A DNA stretch of 64,000 nucleotides. Source: Stenotrophomonas sp. 24(2023) (GTDB lineage Bacteria > Pseudomonadota > Gammaproteobacteria > Xanthomonadales > Xanthomonadaceae). Position 1 is the stretch's first letter. Each line of letters starts with the position of its first letter. The notes below the pieces were generated by a model, which saw only the letters and a program-made list of their open reading frames with translations, had not been told where the DNA came from and ran no database searches. This document shows, in pieces, positions 1 to 7,377 of the stretch. The stretch covers positions 2,766,001 through 2,830,000 of the forward strand of contig NZ_CP133160.1 in the NCBI RefSeq assembly GCF_030913365.1, read 5' to 3'. Made by a program: the position numbers and the translations under genes.

Positions 1-282
1 GGGCCGGGTCACGTCGCCGGCGTAATAGACCGCATCGCCGGACGCGAACAGGCTTACCTGGTCGCCAATCGCTTCGACCACGCCGGCCGCATCCCAGCCC
101 AGTATCTTCGGCGCGGCCAATCCGCCTGCCGCAGCGGCAGCGCGCTGCTTGCCGTCAACCGGATTCACCGATACCGCCTGCACCCGTACCAGCAGGTCGC
201 GGCCGCCCGGGGCGGAGGGCGCCGGCAGCTCCAGATCGGTCAGCACGGCAGGGTTCTGCGGACTCAGCGCGACGGCTTTCAT
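1..282 (-). CDS. Zinc-type alcohol dehydrogenase / quinone oxidoreductase family protein, N-terminal part
   Basis: The first 94 codons of a gene that runs off the left edge. The protein begins MKAVALSPQNPAVLTDLELP and continues with a GroES-like fold pattern: RDLLVRVQAVSVNPVDGKQR, then LGWDAAGVVEAIG and a GDAVYYAGD turn. This is the usual opening of medium-chain dehydrogenase/reductases of the zinc-type quinone reductase group, which reduce quinones or enones with NADPH. The N-part lacks the catalytic-zinc Cys after the first strand, which fits the zinc-free quinone-reductase branch. The ATG at 280-282 is preceded by a purine-rich GGGAATC. It is transcribed away from the OmpA gene. The substrate cannot be told from this fragment. 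Confidence 0.75.
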   Translation of the reverse strand, partial: MKAVALSPQNPAVLTDLELPAPSAPGGRDLLVRVQAVSVNPVDGKQRAAAAAGGLAAPKILGWDAAGVVEAIGDQVSLFASGDAVYYAGDVTRP

Positions 283-640
283 GAATGATTCCCGGCTCAG
301 GTTCGGCCCCATCATAAGGTTCCTCACCTCTCCGGTTTCCCGCTGAATATCCCCTGCCGGTGCCGTGGGCAAGGGCTTGCACATACTGGGTGAACGCCCG
401 CCAAGCCTTGTGCCGCCACGTTCTTGCGGTATTTTATCATCCTGTATAGGGTTTCAATGTCCGGTCCCTCCCGGGGCAGACACTTCTCTTCACATGTTAC
501 GGGACTGTTAACATCGCCTTCACTCGCCTGAGCATAATGTTCGCGGCGGTGGCGTGCTGAATCGGCTGTCGAACATCGACGCAGTAGTGCTGGCCCATGC
601 CTCTACCGGTTTCATACCCCCGAAATAGGAGCTGTACTCA
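283..640. other. Intergenic region between divergent genes
   Basis: A 358-base gap between two divergently transcribed genes. I see no gene in it. It is somewhat less G+C rich than its neighbours between about 420 and 540 and holds the putative OmpA promoter near 508-538, followed by a roughly 100-nt leader that ends in an AGGAG ribosome-binding site just before 641. Promoters for the leftward gene must also lie here, but none stands out. Confidence 0.5.
508..538 (+). promoter_or_regulatory. Candidate promoter for the OmpA-family gene
   Basis: TTAACA at 508-513 and CATAAT at 533-538 resemble -35 and -10 boxes. The spacer is 19 bases, longer than the ideal 17, so this is only a candidate. It would give a leader of about 95 nt, as is common for abundant porin mRNAs. 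Confidence 0.35.
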
Positions 641-1732
641 ATGAACAAGAAGATCCTCACTGCCGCGCTGCTGGGTGGTCTGGCTTTCGCCCAGGCTGCA
701 TCGGCGCAGGAGTTCGATGACCGCTGGTACCTGACCGGTTCGGCCGGCTTCAATTTCCAGGACAACGACCGTCTGACCAATGACGCTCCGTTCGTCACCC
801 TGGGCCTGGGTAAGTTCATCAGCCCGAGCTGGTCGCTGGACGGTGAGCTGAACTATCAGAACCCGAACTTCGACGCCAACAAGGATCAGAACTGGTCGCA
901 GTACGGCGCCTCGCTGGACCTGCGTCGCCACTTCATCAAGGAAGGCCGCGGCTGGAACCCGTACCTGCTGGCCGGCCTGGGCTACCAGAAGTCGGAAGAA
1001 ACCTACCCGCTGAATGCTGCTGGCCCGGGCAAGCGCAAGGACGGCAACTTCGCCGCCAAGGTCGGCGTCGGCCTGCAGACCACCTTCGAGAAGCGCGTTG
1101 CTGTCCGCGCCGAAGTGGCCTACCGCGCTGACTTCGACGACAAGAGCATTGCCGCTCCGCGCGAAGACTGGTTCGGCGACGTGCTGGCTTCGGTCGGCGT
1201 CGTGATCCCGCTGGGCCCGGCTCCGGTGGCGGCTGTTGCTCCGGCTCCGGCCCCGGTGGCGCCGAGCTGCGCCGACCTGGATGACGACGGTGACGGCGTC
1301 AACAACTGCGACGACAAGTGCCCGAACTCGCAGCCGGGCCAGACCATCGGTCCGGACGGCTGCCCGGTGCCGGTCTCCATCGACCTGAAGGGCGTGAACT
1401 TCGACTTCGACAAGTCGAACCTGCGTCCGGACGCCGTGGCGATCCTGTCCGAAGCCTCGGAAATCCTGAAGCGTTACCCGGACCTGCGCGTCGAAGTGGC
1501 TGGCCACACCGACTCGAAGGGTACCGACGCGTACAACCAGAAGCTGTCCGAGCGTCGTGCCACCGCGGTGTACAACTACCTGACCCAGCAGGGCGTTGCC
1601 GCCTCGCGTCTGGTGGGCCCGATCGGCTACGGCAAGAGCCGTCCGATTGCGCCGAACACCAACCCGGATGGTTCGGATAATCCGGAAGGTCGCGCCAAGA
1701 ACCGTCGTACCGAGCTGAACGTCCAGAACTGA
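641..1732 (+). CDS. OmpA-family outer membrane protein
   Basis: A 363-residue porin-like protein. Residues 1-22 are a signal peptide ending ASA. About 23-195 is an aromatic-rich eight-strand beta-barrel region of the OmpA type. A Pro/Ala linker (PAPVAAVAPAPAPVAP) and a calcium-type TSP3 repeat, DLDDDGDGVNNCDDKCP, follow at about 212-228. The C-terminal OmpA domain binds peptidoglycan: Asp291 in GHTDSKG and Arg306 in LSERR are spaced 15 apart, as are the two diaminopimelate-binding residues of E. coli OmpA. The protein should anchor the outer membrane to the cell wall. AGGAG precedes the ATG and a strong terminator follows the stop, so the gene is probably monocistronic. Confidence 0.93.
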   Translation: MNKKILTAALLGGLAFAQAASAQEFDDRWYLTGSAGFNFQDNDRLTNDAPFVTLGLGKFISPSWSLDGELNYQNPNFDANKDQNWSQYGASLDLRRHFIKEGRGWNPYLLAGLGYQKSEETYPLNAAGPGKRKDGNFAAKVGVGLQTTFEKRVAVRAEVAYRADFDDKSIAAPREDWFGDVLASVGVVIPLGPAPVAAVAPAPAPVAPSCADLDDDGDGVNNCDDKCPNSQPGQTIGPDGCPVPVSIDLKGVNFDFDKSNLRPDAVAILSEASEILKRYPDLRVEVAGHTDSKGTDAYNQKLSERRATAVYNYLTQQGVAASRLVGPIGYGKSRPIAPNTNPDGSDNPEGRAKNRRTELNVQN

Positions 1733-1763
1733 GTTCTGACGCTTCACCGGTAAGACACAGCAG

Positions 1764-1793
1764 GACCCGGCTTCGGCCGGGTCTTGTTGTTTG
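1764..1793 (+). terminator. Rho-independent terminator of the OmpA gene
   Basis: Perfect 8-bp stem GACCCGGC / GCCGGGTC with a TTCG tetraloop (1764-1783), followed by TTGTTGTTTGT. It lies 32 bases after the stop codon. Confidence 0.85.
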
Positions 1794-1940
1794 TGCCGCC
1801 GGAAACCACCTGCAGGGCACCGCCGGTCGGAAATTCATCTGAAAATCCAACAAGTTGGCGTATTCATTGAAGGTGGCGCTTGAAAGCCGTTCCGGCGCTG
1901 TTAAACTCGCCGCGTCACCTTCCTTCCGTGGACGCCTCTC

Positions 1941-2450
1941 ATGCTGCGCACTGCATCGGCCGCCCTCCTGGCGCTGGCCCTGGTTCCTGCCGCCCACGCC
2001 GCCGTTGATTGCTCGGCCACCCCGGGTGCCACGCCGCTGTCGCTGCCGGCCACCGCGATCGCACCGGTCGCCGACGAGTTCTCCATCCGCAATTCGCAGC
2101 TGGGCATGCCGGCCGGTGTGCTGAGCACCAGCTACGACCCGTCGCAGTCGCTGGACCAGGTGCTGCAGCGCCTGCGCATCGATGGCTGCCAGAACATCGC
2201 CAAGGCCATTCCCAGCGCGCCGGCGGTGAAGCCGAACGATCCGGCCGCTTACAAGCCGGCCACCGAATTCGACAACACGCCGTGGCGCTTCGACATGAGC
2301 CAGGGCGGCAAGCGCATGACCGCCGAAGAATTCGATGCCTGGATGAAGGCCCGTGGCGTACGCGTGGTCAAGGCGCGCCCGGCCCCGACGGCCGAAGCCG
2401 CCCCGGCCCCTGAAGCACCGGCTGCGACCAAGCCGGTCGACAAGAAATAA
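1941..2450 (+). CDS. Exported protein with C-terminal MTAEEFDAWMK motif
   Basis: A 169-residue protein of unknown function. Residues 1-20 (MLRTASAALLALALVPAAHA) form a signal peptide, so it is exported. Two cysteines in the mature part (DCSATPG and DGCQN) could form a periplasmic disulfide. Near the C-terminus it carries FDMSQGGKRMTAEEFDAWMK, then an Ala/Pro-rich tail. The same block (MTADEFDAWMKANGIRV) recurs in the lipoprotein at 3361-3693, on the other side of the pseudouridine synthase gene, so the two are diverged paralogues at their C-termini. The next gene starts 19 bases after the stop, which suggests co-transcription. No catalytic signature is visible. Confidence 0.7.
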   Translation: MLRTASAALLALALVPAAHAAVDCSATPGATPLSLPATAIAPVADEFSIRNSQLGMPAGVLSTSYDPSQSLDQVLQRLRIDGCQNIAKAIPSAPAVKPNDPAAYKPATEFDNTPWRFDMSQGGKRMTAEEFDAWMKARGVRVVKARPAPTAEAAPAPEAPAATKPVDKK

Positions 2451-2469
2451 CCCGCGCGGGGAGCAGAGG

Positions 2470-3276
2470 ATGCGTTCGCGCCGTCCCCCTGCCGCCCCCG
2501 CTGCCCGCACCCACGCCGCGCGTGGGCGTGCGACCCCCGCTGCGCGTCCGTCCGTGCGCCATGGCCTGGCCCGGGTGCTGTCCAAGGCCGGCGTGTGCTC
2601 GCGCAGTGAAGCCGCGCGCTGGATCGCCGAAGGCCGCGTGCGCGTGGCCGGCCGCACCATCCTCGATCCCGAGTTCCCGATCGCCAGCCCGGCACCGGTT
2701 ATCGAGGTCGATGGCCAGCCGCTGGCGCCGCCGCAGCGCATCTACCTGATGCTCAACAAGCCGCGCGGGGTGGTGACCACCGTGCAGGACGAGCGTGGCC
2801 GCGACACCGTCTACCGCTGCTTCGACGGGGCCCAGCTGCCCTGGCTGGCGCCGGTCGGGCGCCTGGACAAGGCCAGCGAAGGCCTGCTGTTGTTCAGCAA
2901 CGACCCGCAGTGGGCCGCGCGGCTGACCGATCCGGCCACCGGGCCGGACAAGACCTACCACGTACAGATCGACCGCCTGCCGGATGAGGCCACGTTGGCC
3001 GCGCTGCAGGCCGGGGTCGAGGACGAAGGCGAGTTCCTCGCCGCCCAGGCCGTGCGCGTGCTGCGCAGCGGCGACAAGACCGCGTGGCTGGAAGTGGTGC
3101 TCGATGAGGGCCGCAACCGCCATATCCGCCGCCTGCTGGCGGCCTTCGACCTGCAGGTGCTGCGCCTGGTCCGGGTCGCGATCGGCGGGCTGTCGCTCGG
3201 CGATCTCGGCAAGGGGCAGTGGCGGCTGCTGCAGGACGCTGACCAGGGGCGGCTGGGGGCCGCCGCACCGGGCTGA
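2470..3276 (+). CDS. rRNA pseudouridine synthase, RsuA/RluB/E/F family
   Basis: A 268-residue enzyme that isomerises a uridine in ribosomal RNA. Residues about 32-62 (GLARVLSKAGVCSRSEAARW) are an S4 RNA-binding domain. The catalytic domain follows, with LNKPRGVVTT and the active-site GRLDKASEGLLLFSND, where Asp133 is the nucleophile. RNRHIRRLLAAF near the end is the family's RQIRRM-type motif. The basic, low-complexity N-terminus (about 30 residues) is typical of Xanthomonadaceae. I chose the ATG at 2470 because GAGCAGAGG sits just before it; the frame stays open upstream without coding character. Which rRNA position is modified (RluB, RluE, RluF or RsuA type) cannot be settled here. It lies between the two EFDAWMK genes. 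Confidence 0.88.
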   Translation: MRSRRPPAAPAARTHAARGRATPAARPSVRHGLARVLSKAGVCSRSEAARWIAEGRVRVAGRTILDPEFPIASPAPVIEVDGQPLAPPQRIYLMLNKPRGVVTTVQDERGRDTVYRCFDGAQLPWLAPVGRLDKASEGLLLFSNDPQWAARLTDPATGPDKTYHVQIDRLPDEATLAALQAGVEDEGEFLAAQAVRVLRSGDKTAWLEVVLDEGRNRHIRRLLAAFDLQVLRLVRVAIGGLSLGDLGKGQWRLLQDADQGRLGAAAPG

Positions 3277-3360
3277 TGCCCGGGGCCGGTGCGTGCCACC
3301 GGTCCGTGTTTCCGGGGAGGGGGCCCTGGAGTTGTCGATCCTTTGCAACGGAGCCTGTCC

Positions 3361-3693
3361 ATGTCCCACACCGTTCTGCACACCTCCCTGCGCTGCGCCG
3401 GCCTGCTGCTGCCGCTGGCCCTGCTCACCGCCTGCGGCGGCCACAAGAAGGTGGCCAAGGCCGAAACCCCGGCCGACGTGCCGGTGGTCGAAGTGAAGAC
3501 CCCGGAACTGGATGGCCGCGGCAGCTACCGCTTCATGATGAGCGACGGCGACCGCAAGATGACCGCCGATGAATTCGATGCCTGGATGAAGGCCAACGGC
3601 ATCCGCGTGGCCAAGGGCAACGACGGCCCGGTGAAGCCGGTCGTGGTCGCCAGCAAGGACGCGCCGAAGGACAAGAAGAAAAAGAAGAAATGA
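3361..3693 (+). CDS. Small lipoprotein with MTADEFDAWMK motif
   Basis: A 110-residue predicted lipoprotein. Its signal peptide ends in a lipobox, LLTAC, with Cys25 as the lipidated residue followed by GG, which favours outer-membrane sorting. The middle holds YRFMMSDGDRKMTADEFDAW, matching the C-terminal block of the exported protein at 1941-2450. The last residues are almost all lysine (KDAPKDKKKKKK). The start at 3361 is chosen because it gives a clean signal peptide; the frame is open further upstream. Function is unknown. The shared motif and location suggest that the two proteins have related roles in the envelope. Confidence 0.7.
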   Translation: MSHTVLHTSLRCAGLLLPLALLTACGGHKKVAKAETPADVPVVEVKTPELDGRGSYRFMMSDGDRKMTADEFDAWMKANGIRVAKGNDGPVKPVVVASKDAPKDKKKKKK

Positions 3694-3733
3694 TGCGTGG
3701 CAGGTGCCGGCCCGGGCCGGCACACCGTGCTGG

Positions 3734-3766
3734 GTCAGAACCCTTTCCTGTGGAAAGGGTTCTGAC
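3734..3766. repeat. Perfect 15-bp palindrome between convergent genes
   Basis: GTCAGAACCCTTTCC, loop TGT, then GGAAAGGGTTCTGAC. It lies between the lipoprotein gene and kbl, which converge here. There is no U-run, so it looks more like a dispersed palindromic repeat than a classic terminator, though it could stop both transcripts. Confidence 0.75.
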
Positions 3767-3789
3767 GCCGGTTCCGCTCCCGGCTGCGG

Positions 3790-4998
3790 TCAGCCCTTGA
3801 TCACGCCCAGTTCCAGGCCGATGCGGGTGAACGCATCGATGGCACGGTCCAGGTGTGCACGGGTGTGTGCGGCGCTGATCTGGGTGCGGATGCGTGCCTG
3901 GCCCTTGGGCACCACCGGGAAGAAGAAGCCGATCGCGTAGATGCCTTCTTCCAGCAGGCGCTCGGCGAACTTCTGCGCCAACGGGGCGTCGTACAGCATC
4001 ACCGGGCTGATCGGGTGCACGCCCGGCTTCACGTCGAAGCCCGCGGCGACCATCTTTTCGCGGAAGTAGCGGGTGTTTTCCACCAGCGTGCTGCGCAGGT
4101 CATCGGCGGCGGCCAGCATCTCGAAGGCCTTGATGCCGGCAGCCACCACGTGCGGCGGCAGCGAGTTGGAGAACAGGTAGGGGCGCGAACGCTGGCGCAG
4201 CAGTTCGATCACCTCGGCGCTGGCACAGGTGAAGCCCCCCAGCGCACCGCCCATGGCCTTGCCCAGGGTGCCGGTGATGATGTCGATCTTCTCCAGCACG
4301 CCCTTCACTTCGGCCGAGCCGCGGCCGGTGGCGCCCAGGAAGCCGGTGGCATGGCATTCGTCGATGTGCACCAGGGCGTTGTACTTCTTCGCCAGCGCGG
4401 TGATTTCGTCCAGCGGGGCGATGAAGCCGTCCATCGAGAACACACCGTCGGTGGTGATCAGCTTGGTCCTGCAGCCGGCGGCGTCAGCGGCCTGCAGCTG
4501 GGCTTCCAGGTCGGCCATGTCGCAGTTGGCGTAGCGGAAGCGCTTGGCCTTGCACAGGCGCACGCCGTCGATGATCGAGGCGTGGTTCAGCGCATCGGAA
4601 ATGATCGCGTCGTTCTCGCCCAGCAGCGGCTCGAACAGGCCGCCGTTGGCATCGAAGCAGGCCGCATACAGGATGGTGTCCTGCTTGCCGAAGAACTCGG
4701 CGATCTGCTTTTCCAGCTGCTTGTGCAGGTCCTGGGTGCCGCAGATGAAGCGCACCGAGGCCATGCCGAAGCCATGGGTGTCCAGTGCGTCCTTGGCGGC
4801 CTGGATCAGATCGGGGTGGTCGGCCAGGCCCAGGTAGTTGTTGGCGCAGAAATTGAGCACCGTGCGGCCATCGTCCAGGGTGATCTCGGCCGACTGCGGG
4901 CTGGTGATGATCCGCTCGGACTTGAACAGGCCCTGGGCGCGGATGGCGTCCAGTTCGTCGGCGTAGTGGCGGGTCAGGGCGGTGGAAGCTTCGGACAT
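3790..4998 (-). CDS. kbl: Glycine C-acetyltransferase (2-amino-3-ketobutyrate CoA ligase)
   Basis: A 402-residue PLP enzyme that cleaves 2-amino-3-ketobutyrate with CoA to glycine and acetyl-CoA, the second step of threonine breakdown. It has the alpha-oxoamine synthase layout: [14 protein letters not shown] near 49-62, TDGVFSMDG at 183-191, [12 protein letters not shown] at 211-222 and the PLP-binding Lys247 in GTLGKAMGG. Length matches E. coli Kbl (about 398). Its partner tdh is on the same strand but lies 1.1 kb upstream, separated by a porin-like gene on the other strand, so the usual kbl-tdh operon is interrupted. Confidence 0.96.
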   Translation of the reverse strand: MSEASTALTRHYADELDAIRAQGLFKSERIITSPQSAEITLDDGRTVLNFCANNYLGLADHPDLIQAAKDALDTHGFGMASVRFICGTQDLHKQLEKQIAEFFGKQDTILYAACFDANGGLFEPLLGENDAIISDALNHASIIDGVRLCKAKRFRYANCDMADLEAQLQAADAAGCRTKLITTDGVFSMDGFIAPLDEITALAKKYNALVHIDECHATGFLGATGRGSAEVKGVLEKIDIITGTLGKAMGGALGGFTCASAEVIELLRQRSRPYLFSNSLPPHVVAAGIKAFEMLAAADDLRSTLVENTRYFREKMVAAGFDVKPGVHPISPVMLYDAPLAQKFAERLLEEGIYAIGFFFPVVPKGQARIRTQISAAHTRAHLDRAIDAFTRIGLELGVIKG

Positions 4999-5194
4999 GG
5001 GAAAGACACGCTAGGCACGGGAACGGCGATTCTACCCAGCTACGCTGACCCGGTGATGGTGCTGTCCGGGTCCTGTCCGGACACCATGCGTGTTGCATTG
5101 CAATATCAAACAGGTTAAAAAACCGTGAACCGATGCTGACTGCACCGGTTTCGTCCGCCTTGCCCCCGCCGCCACCGCCACCCCGGAGACGACC

Positions 5195-5890
5195 ATGACG
5201 CACGCCCGCCGTTGCTGCCTCGCCCTTGCTGCCGCCCTTTCCCTCGCCCCGCTGGCCGCCAGCGCCCAGGACAATGAATCGCCCTACAGCTGGAACATCA
5301 CCGCTGTGTCCGACTACCTGTTCCGCGGTGTGTCGCAGACCGATGAAGACCCGACCCTGCAGGCCGGCTTCACCTACACCACCCCGGTCGGCCTGTATGC
5401 CGGTGTCTGGGGTTCGGGCGTGGACTTCGGCCCGGGTGACCCGAACACCGAGCTGGACTACCTGATCGGCTACGGCGTGGACGTGACCGACAAGGTCAAC
5501 GTCGACGTGCTGCTCAACCGCTACACCTACCTCGGTGCCAGCCACCAGAACTACAACGAACTGATCACCACCACCACCTTCGCCGAGCGCTACAAGCTGA
5601 CCGTGGCCTACAGCAACGATGTGTGGAACACCCGCACCGACGGCTGGTACTTCGCCCTGGGCGGCCAGTGGCCGCTGCCGCATGAGTTCAGCCTCAACGC
5701 CAACGTCGGCCGCAGCACCTTCGAGAAGGGCGTCGCCAAGGACTACACCGACTGGAACGTCGGCGTCAGCCGCCAGTTCGGCCTGTTCAACGTCGGCCTG
5801 GGTTACTACGGCACCGACAGCAATGGCCGCTACAACTCCGGCAAGCTGGCCGACAACCGCGTGATGCTGAGCGTGGGCATCGGCAAGTAA
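5195..5890 (+). CDS. TorF-like putative porin (TIGR02001 / Gcw_chp family)
   Basis: A 231-residue outer-membrane protein. Residues 1-24 (ending LAASA) are a signal peptide. The mature chain opens with SWNITAVSDYLFRGVSQTDE, the hallmark of the TorF/Gcw_chp putative porins, and continues as alternating, aromatic-rich strands to a C-terminal VMLSVGIGK. GGAGACGACC lies before the ATG. The gene sits between kbl and tdh but in the opposite orientation and ends at its own terminator. The solute is unknown; a role in uptake is inferred only from the family. Confidence 0.8.
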   Translation: MTHARRCCLALAAALSLAPLAASAQDNESPYSWNITAVSDYLFRGVSQTDEDPTLQAGFTYTTPVGLYAGVWGSGVDFGPGDPNTELDYLIGYGVDVTDKVNVDVLLNRYTYLGASHQNYNELITTTTFAERYKLTVAYSNDVWNTRTDGWYFALGGQWPLPHEFSLNANVGRSTFEKGVAKDYTDWNVGVSRQFGLFNVGLGYYGTDSNGRYNSGKLADNRVMLSVGIGK

Positions 5891-5935
5891 CAGTCACCGC
5901 ACCGTGGGCCGGGTCTGCCTGGCACACAGAACGAG

Positions 5936-5960
5936 AAAGGCGCCCGATGGGCGCCTTTTT
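5936..5960. terminator. Terminator after the TorF-like gene
   Basis: A 10-bp stem, AAAGGCGCCC / GGGCGCCTTT, with loop GAT, followed by a T-run. The A-rich left side means it could also work on the opposite strand, downstream of tdh. Confidence 0.85.
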
Positions 5961-5991
5961 CAATTCCGCAGTATCCATGATCCCGGCTGGG

Positions 5992-6024
5992 GGAGCGCCC
6001 CCTTGCTGTTCAAGGGGGCGCTCC
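5992..6024. repeat. 14-bp perfect palindrome downstream of tdh
   Basis: GGAGCGCCCCCTTG, loop CTGTT, CAAGGGGGCGCTCC, followed by GACGGCGCGGGGA. The same plan (hairpin whose right arm ends in GGGGCGC, then C[CG]GAC.GGCG..GGGGA) recurs at 30442-30562, which suggests a dispersed repeat family. Confidence 0.65.
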
Positions 6025-6084
6025 GACGGCGCGGGGACAAGGACGCCTGCGTGGACTGATTCAACGTGGCAACGCCACGATGGA

Positions 6085-7122
6085 TCAGTTCCAGCTCAGC
6101 ACGACCTTGCCGGCCTTGCCTTCTTCCATCAGGTCGAAGCCCTTCTGGAAGTCGTCGATCGGCAGCTGATGGGTCATCACCTTGCCCAGCGGGAAACCGG
6201 ACAGCACCAGCTGGGTCATCTTGTACCAGGTCTCGTACATCTTGCGGCCGTAGATGCCCTGCACGGTCAGGCCCTTGAAGATGATCTTGTCCCAGTCGCA
6301 GCCGGCGCCCTTGGGCATGATGCCCAGCATGGCGATCTTGCCGCCGTGGTACATGCAGTCGAGCATGTCGTTGAAGGCGCGCGGGTTGCCGCTCATTTCC
6401 AGGCCCACGTCGAAGCCCTCCATGTGCAGTTCCTTCATCACGTCCTTCAGCGACTGGTTGGCGACGTTGACCACGCGGGTGGCGCCCATGTCGGCGGCCA
6501 GCTTCAGGCGGAAGTCGTTGACGTCGGTCACCACCACGTTGCGCGCACCGATGTGCTTGCAGATGCCGGCGGCGATGATGCCGATCGGGCCTGCGCCGGT
6601 GATCAGCACGTCCTCGCCGATGACATTGAATTCCAGCGCGCAGTGCGCGGCGTTGCCGTACGGGTCGAAGAACGCGGCCAGCTCCGACGGGATCTGGTCC
6701 GGGATCGGCCACAGGTTGCTGGCCGGCATCACCATGTATTCGGCGAAGGCGCCGTTGACGTTCACGCCGATGCCGACGGTGTTCGGGCACAGGTGCGGGC
6801 GGCCGCCACGGCAGTTGCGGCAGTGGCCGCAGACGATGTGGCCTTCGGCCGACACGCGCTGGCCGATCTCGTAGCCGGTCACGGCCGAGCCGAGGGCGGC
6901 GATGCGGCCGACGAATTCGTGGCCGATGGTCAGGCCCGGCTTGATCGTGCGCTGGCTCCACTCATCCCACAGGTAGATGTGCAGGTCGGTACCGCAGATG
7001 GCGGTCTTCTCGAGCTTGATCAGCACGTCGTTCGGGCCCGGGGTCGGCACCGGGACCTCTTCCAGCCAGATACCCTTGGCCGCTTCACGCTTGACCAGGG
7101 CCTTCATCGTTTGCTGCGCCAT
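6085..7122 (-). CDS. tdh: L-threonine 3-dehydrogenase
   Basis: A 345-residue zinc-dependent dehydrogenase that oxidises threonine to 2-amino-3-ketobutyrate with NAD+, feeding Kbl. Catalytic-zinc ligand Cys43 lies in [12 protein letters not shown] and GHEF follows at 68-71. The structural-zinc cysteines are 98, 101, 104 and 112 (CGHCRNC..LC), all offset by five from E. coli Tdh. GAGPIG is the NAD-binding loop. The extra five residues come from choosing the ATG at 7120-7122; a second ATG five codons in would give exactly the E. coli length. Neither has a strong ribosome-binding site. It is separated from kbl by a porin gene on the opposite strand. Confidence 0.96.
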   Translation of the reverse strand: MAQQTMKALVKREAAKGIWLEEVPVPTPGPNDVLIKLEKTAICGTDLHIYLWDEWSQRTIKPGLTIGHEFVGRIAALGSAVTGYEIGQRVSAEGHIVCGHCRNCRGGRPHLCPNTVGIGVNVNGAFAEYMVMPASNLWPIPDQIPSELAAFFDPYGNAAHCALEFNVIGEDVLITGAGPIGIIAAGICKHIGARNVVVTDVNDFRLKLAADMGATRVVNVANQSLKDVMKELHMEGFDVGLEMSGNPRAFNDMLDCMYHGGKIAMLGIMPKGAGCDWDKIIFKGLTVQGIYGRKMYETWYKMTQLVLSGFPLGKVMTHQLPIDDFQKGFDLMEEGKAGKVVLSWN

Positions 7123-7377
7123 CGGGGTGGAACTCGTCAGGGGGAAAGCGCGGATTATAGAGCGCCGCGACCGTTTTCCATGTTGCGGTGCGGGTGGATT
7201 GGAACGATTGAAACCCGGGCTTGGCGCTGCGTCCGCGGGGCATGGCCCGGCGCTGCCGGGGCGGCAACCGTCCGTTGGCGCGGGGAGGGGGCAGGCCCCG
7301 CCCATGACTTCCGGGGTTTCCGGCCGGGGCAGGGGGGCACACTACAATCGACGGTTCCATCCACACAGGGCAGCTCC

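Noticed and set aside
638..1747. 369-codon minus-strand open frame over the OmpA gene
   Set aside because: A mirror of the OmpA gene in high-G+C DNA, without family resemblance or a ribosome-binding site.
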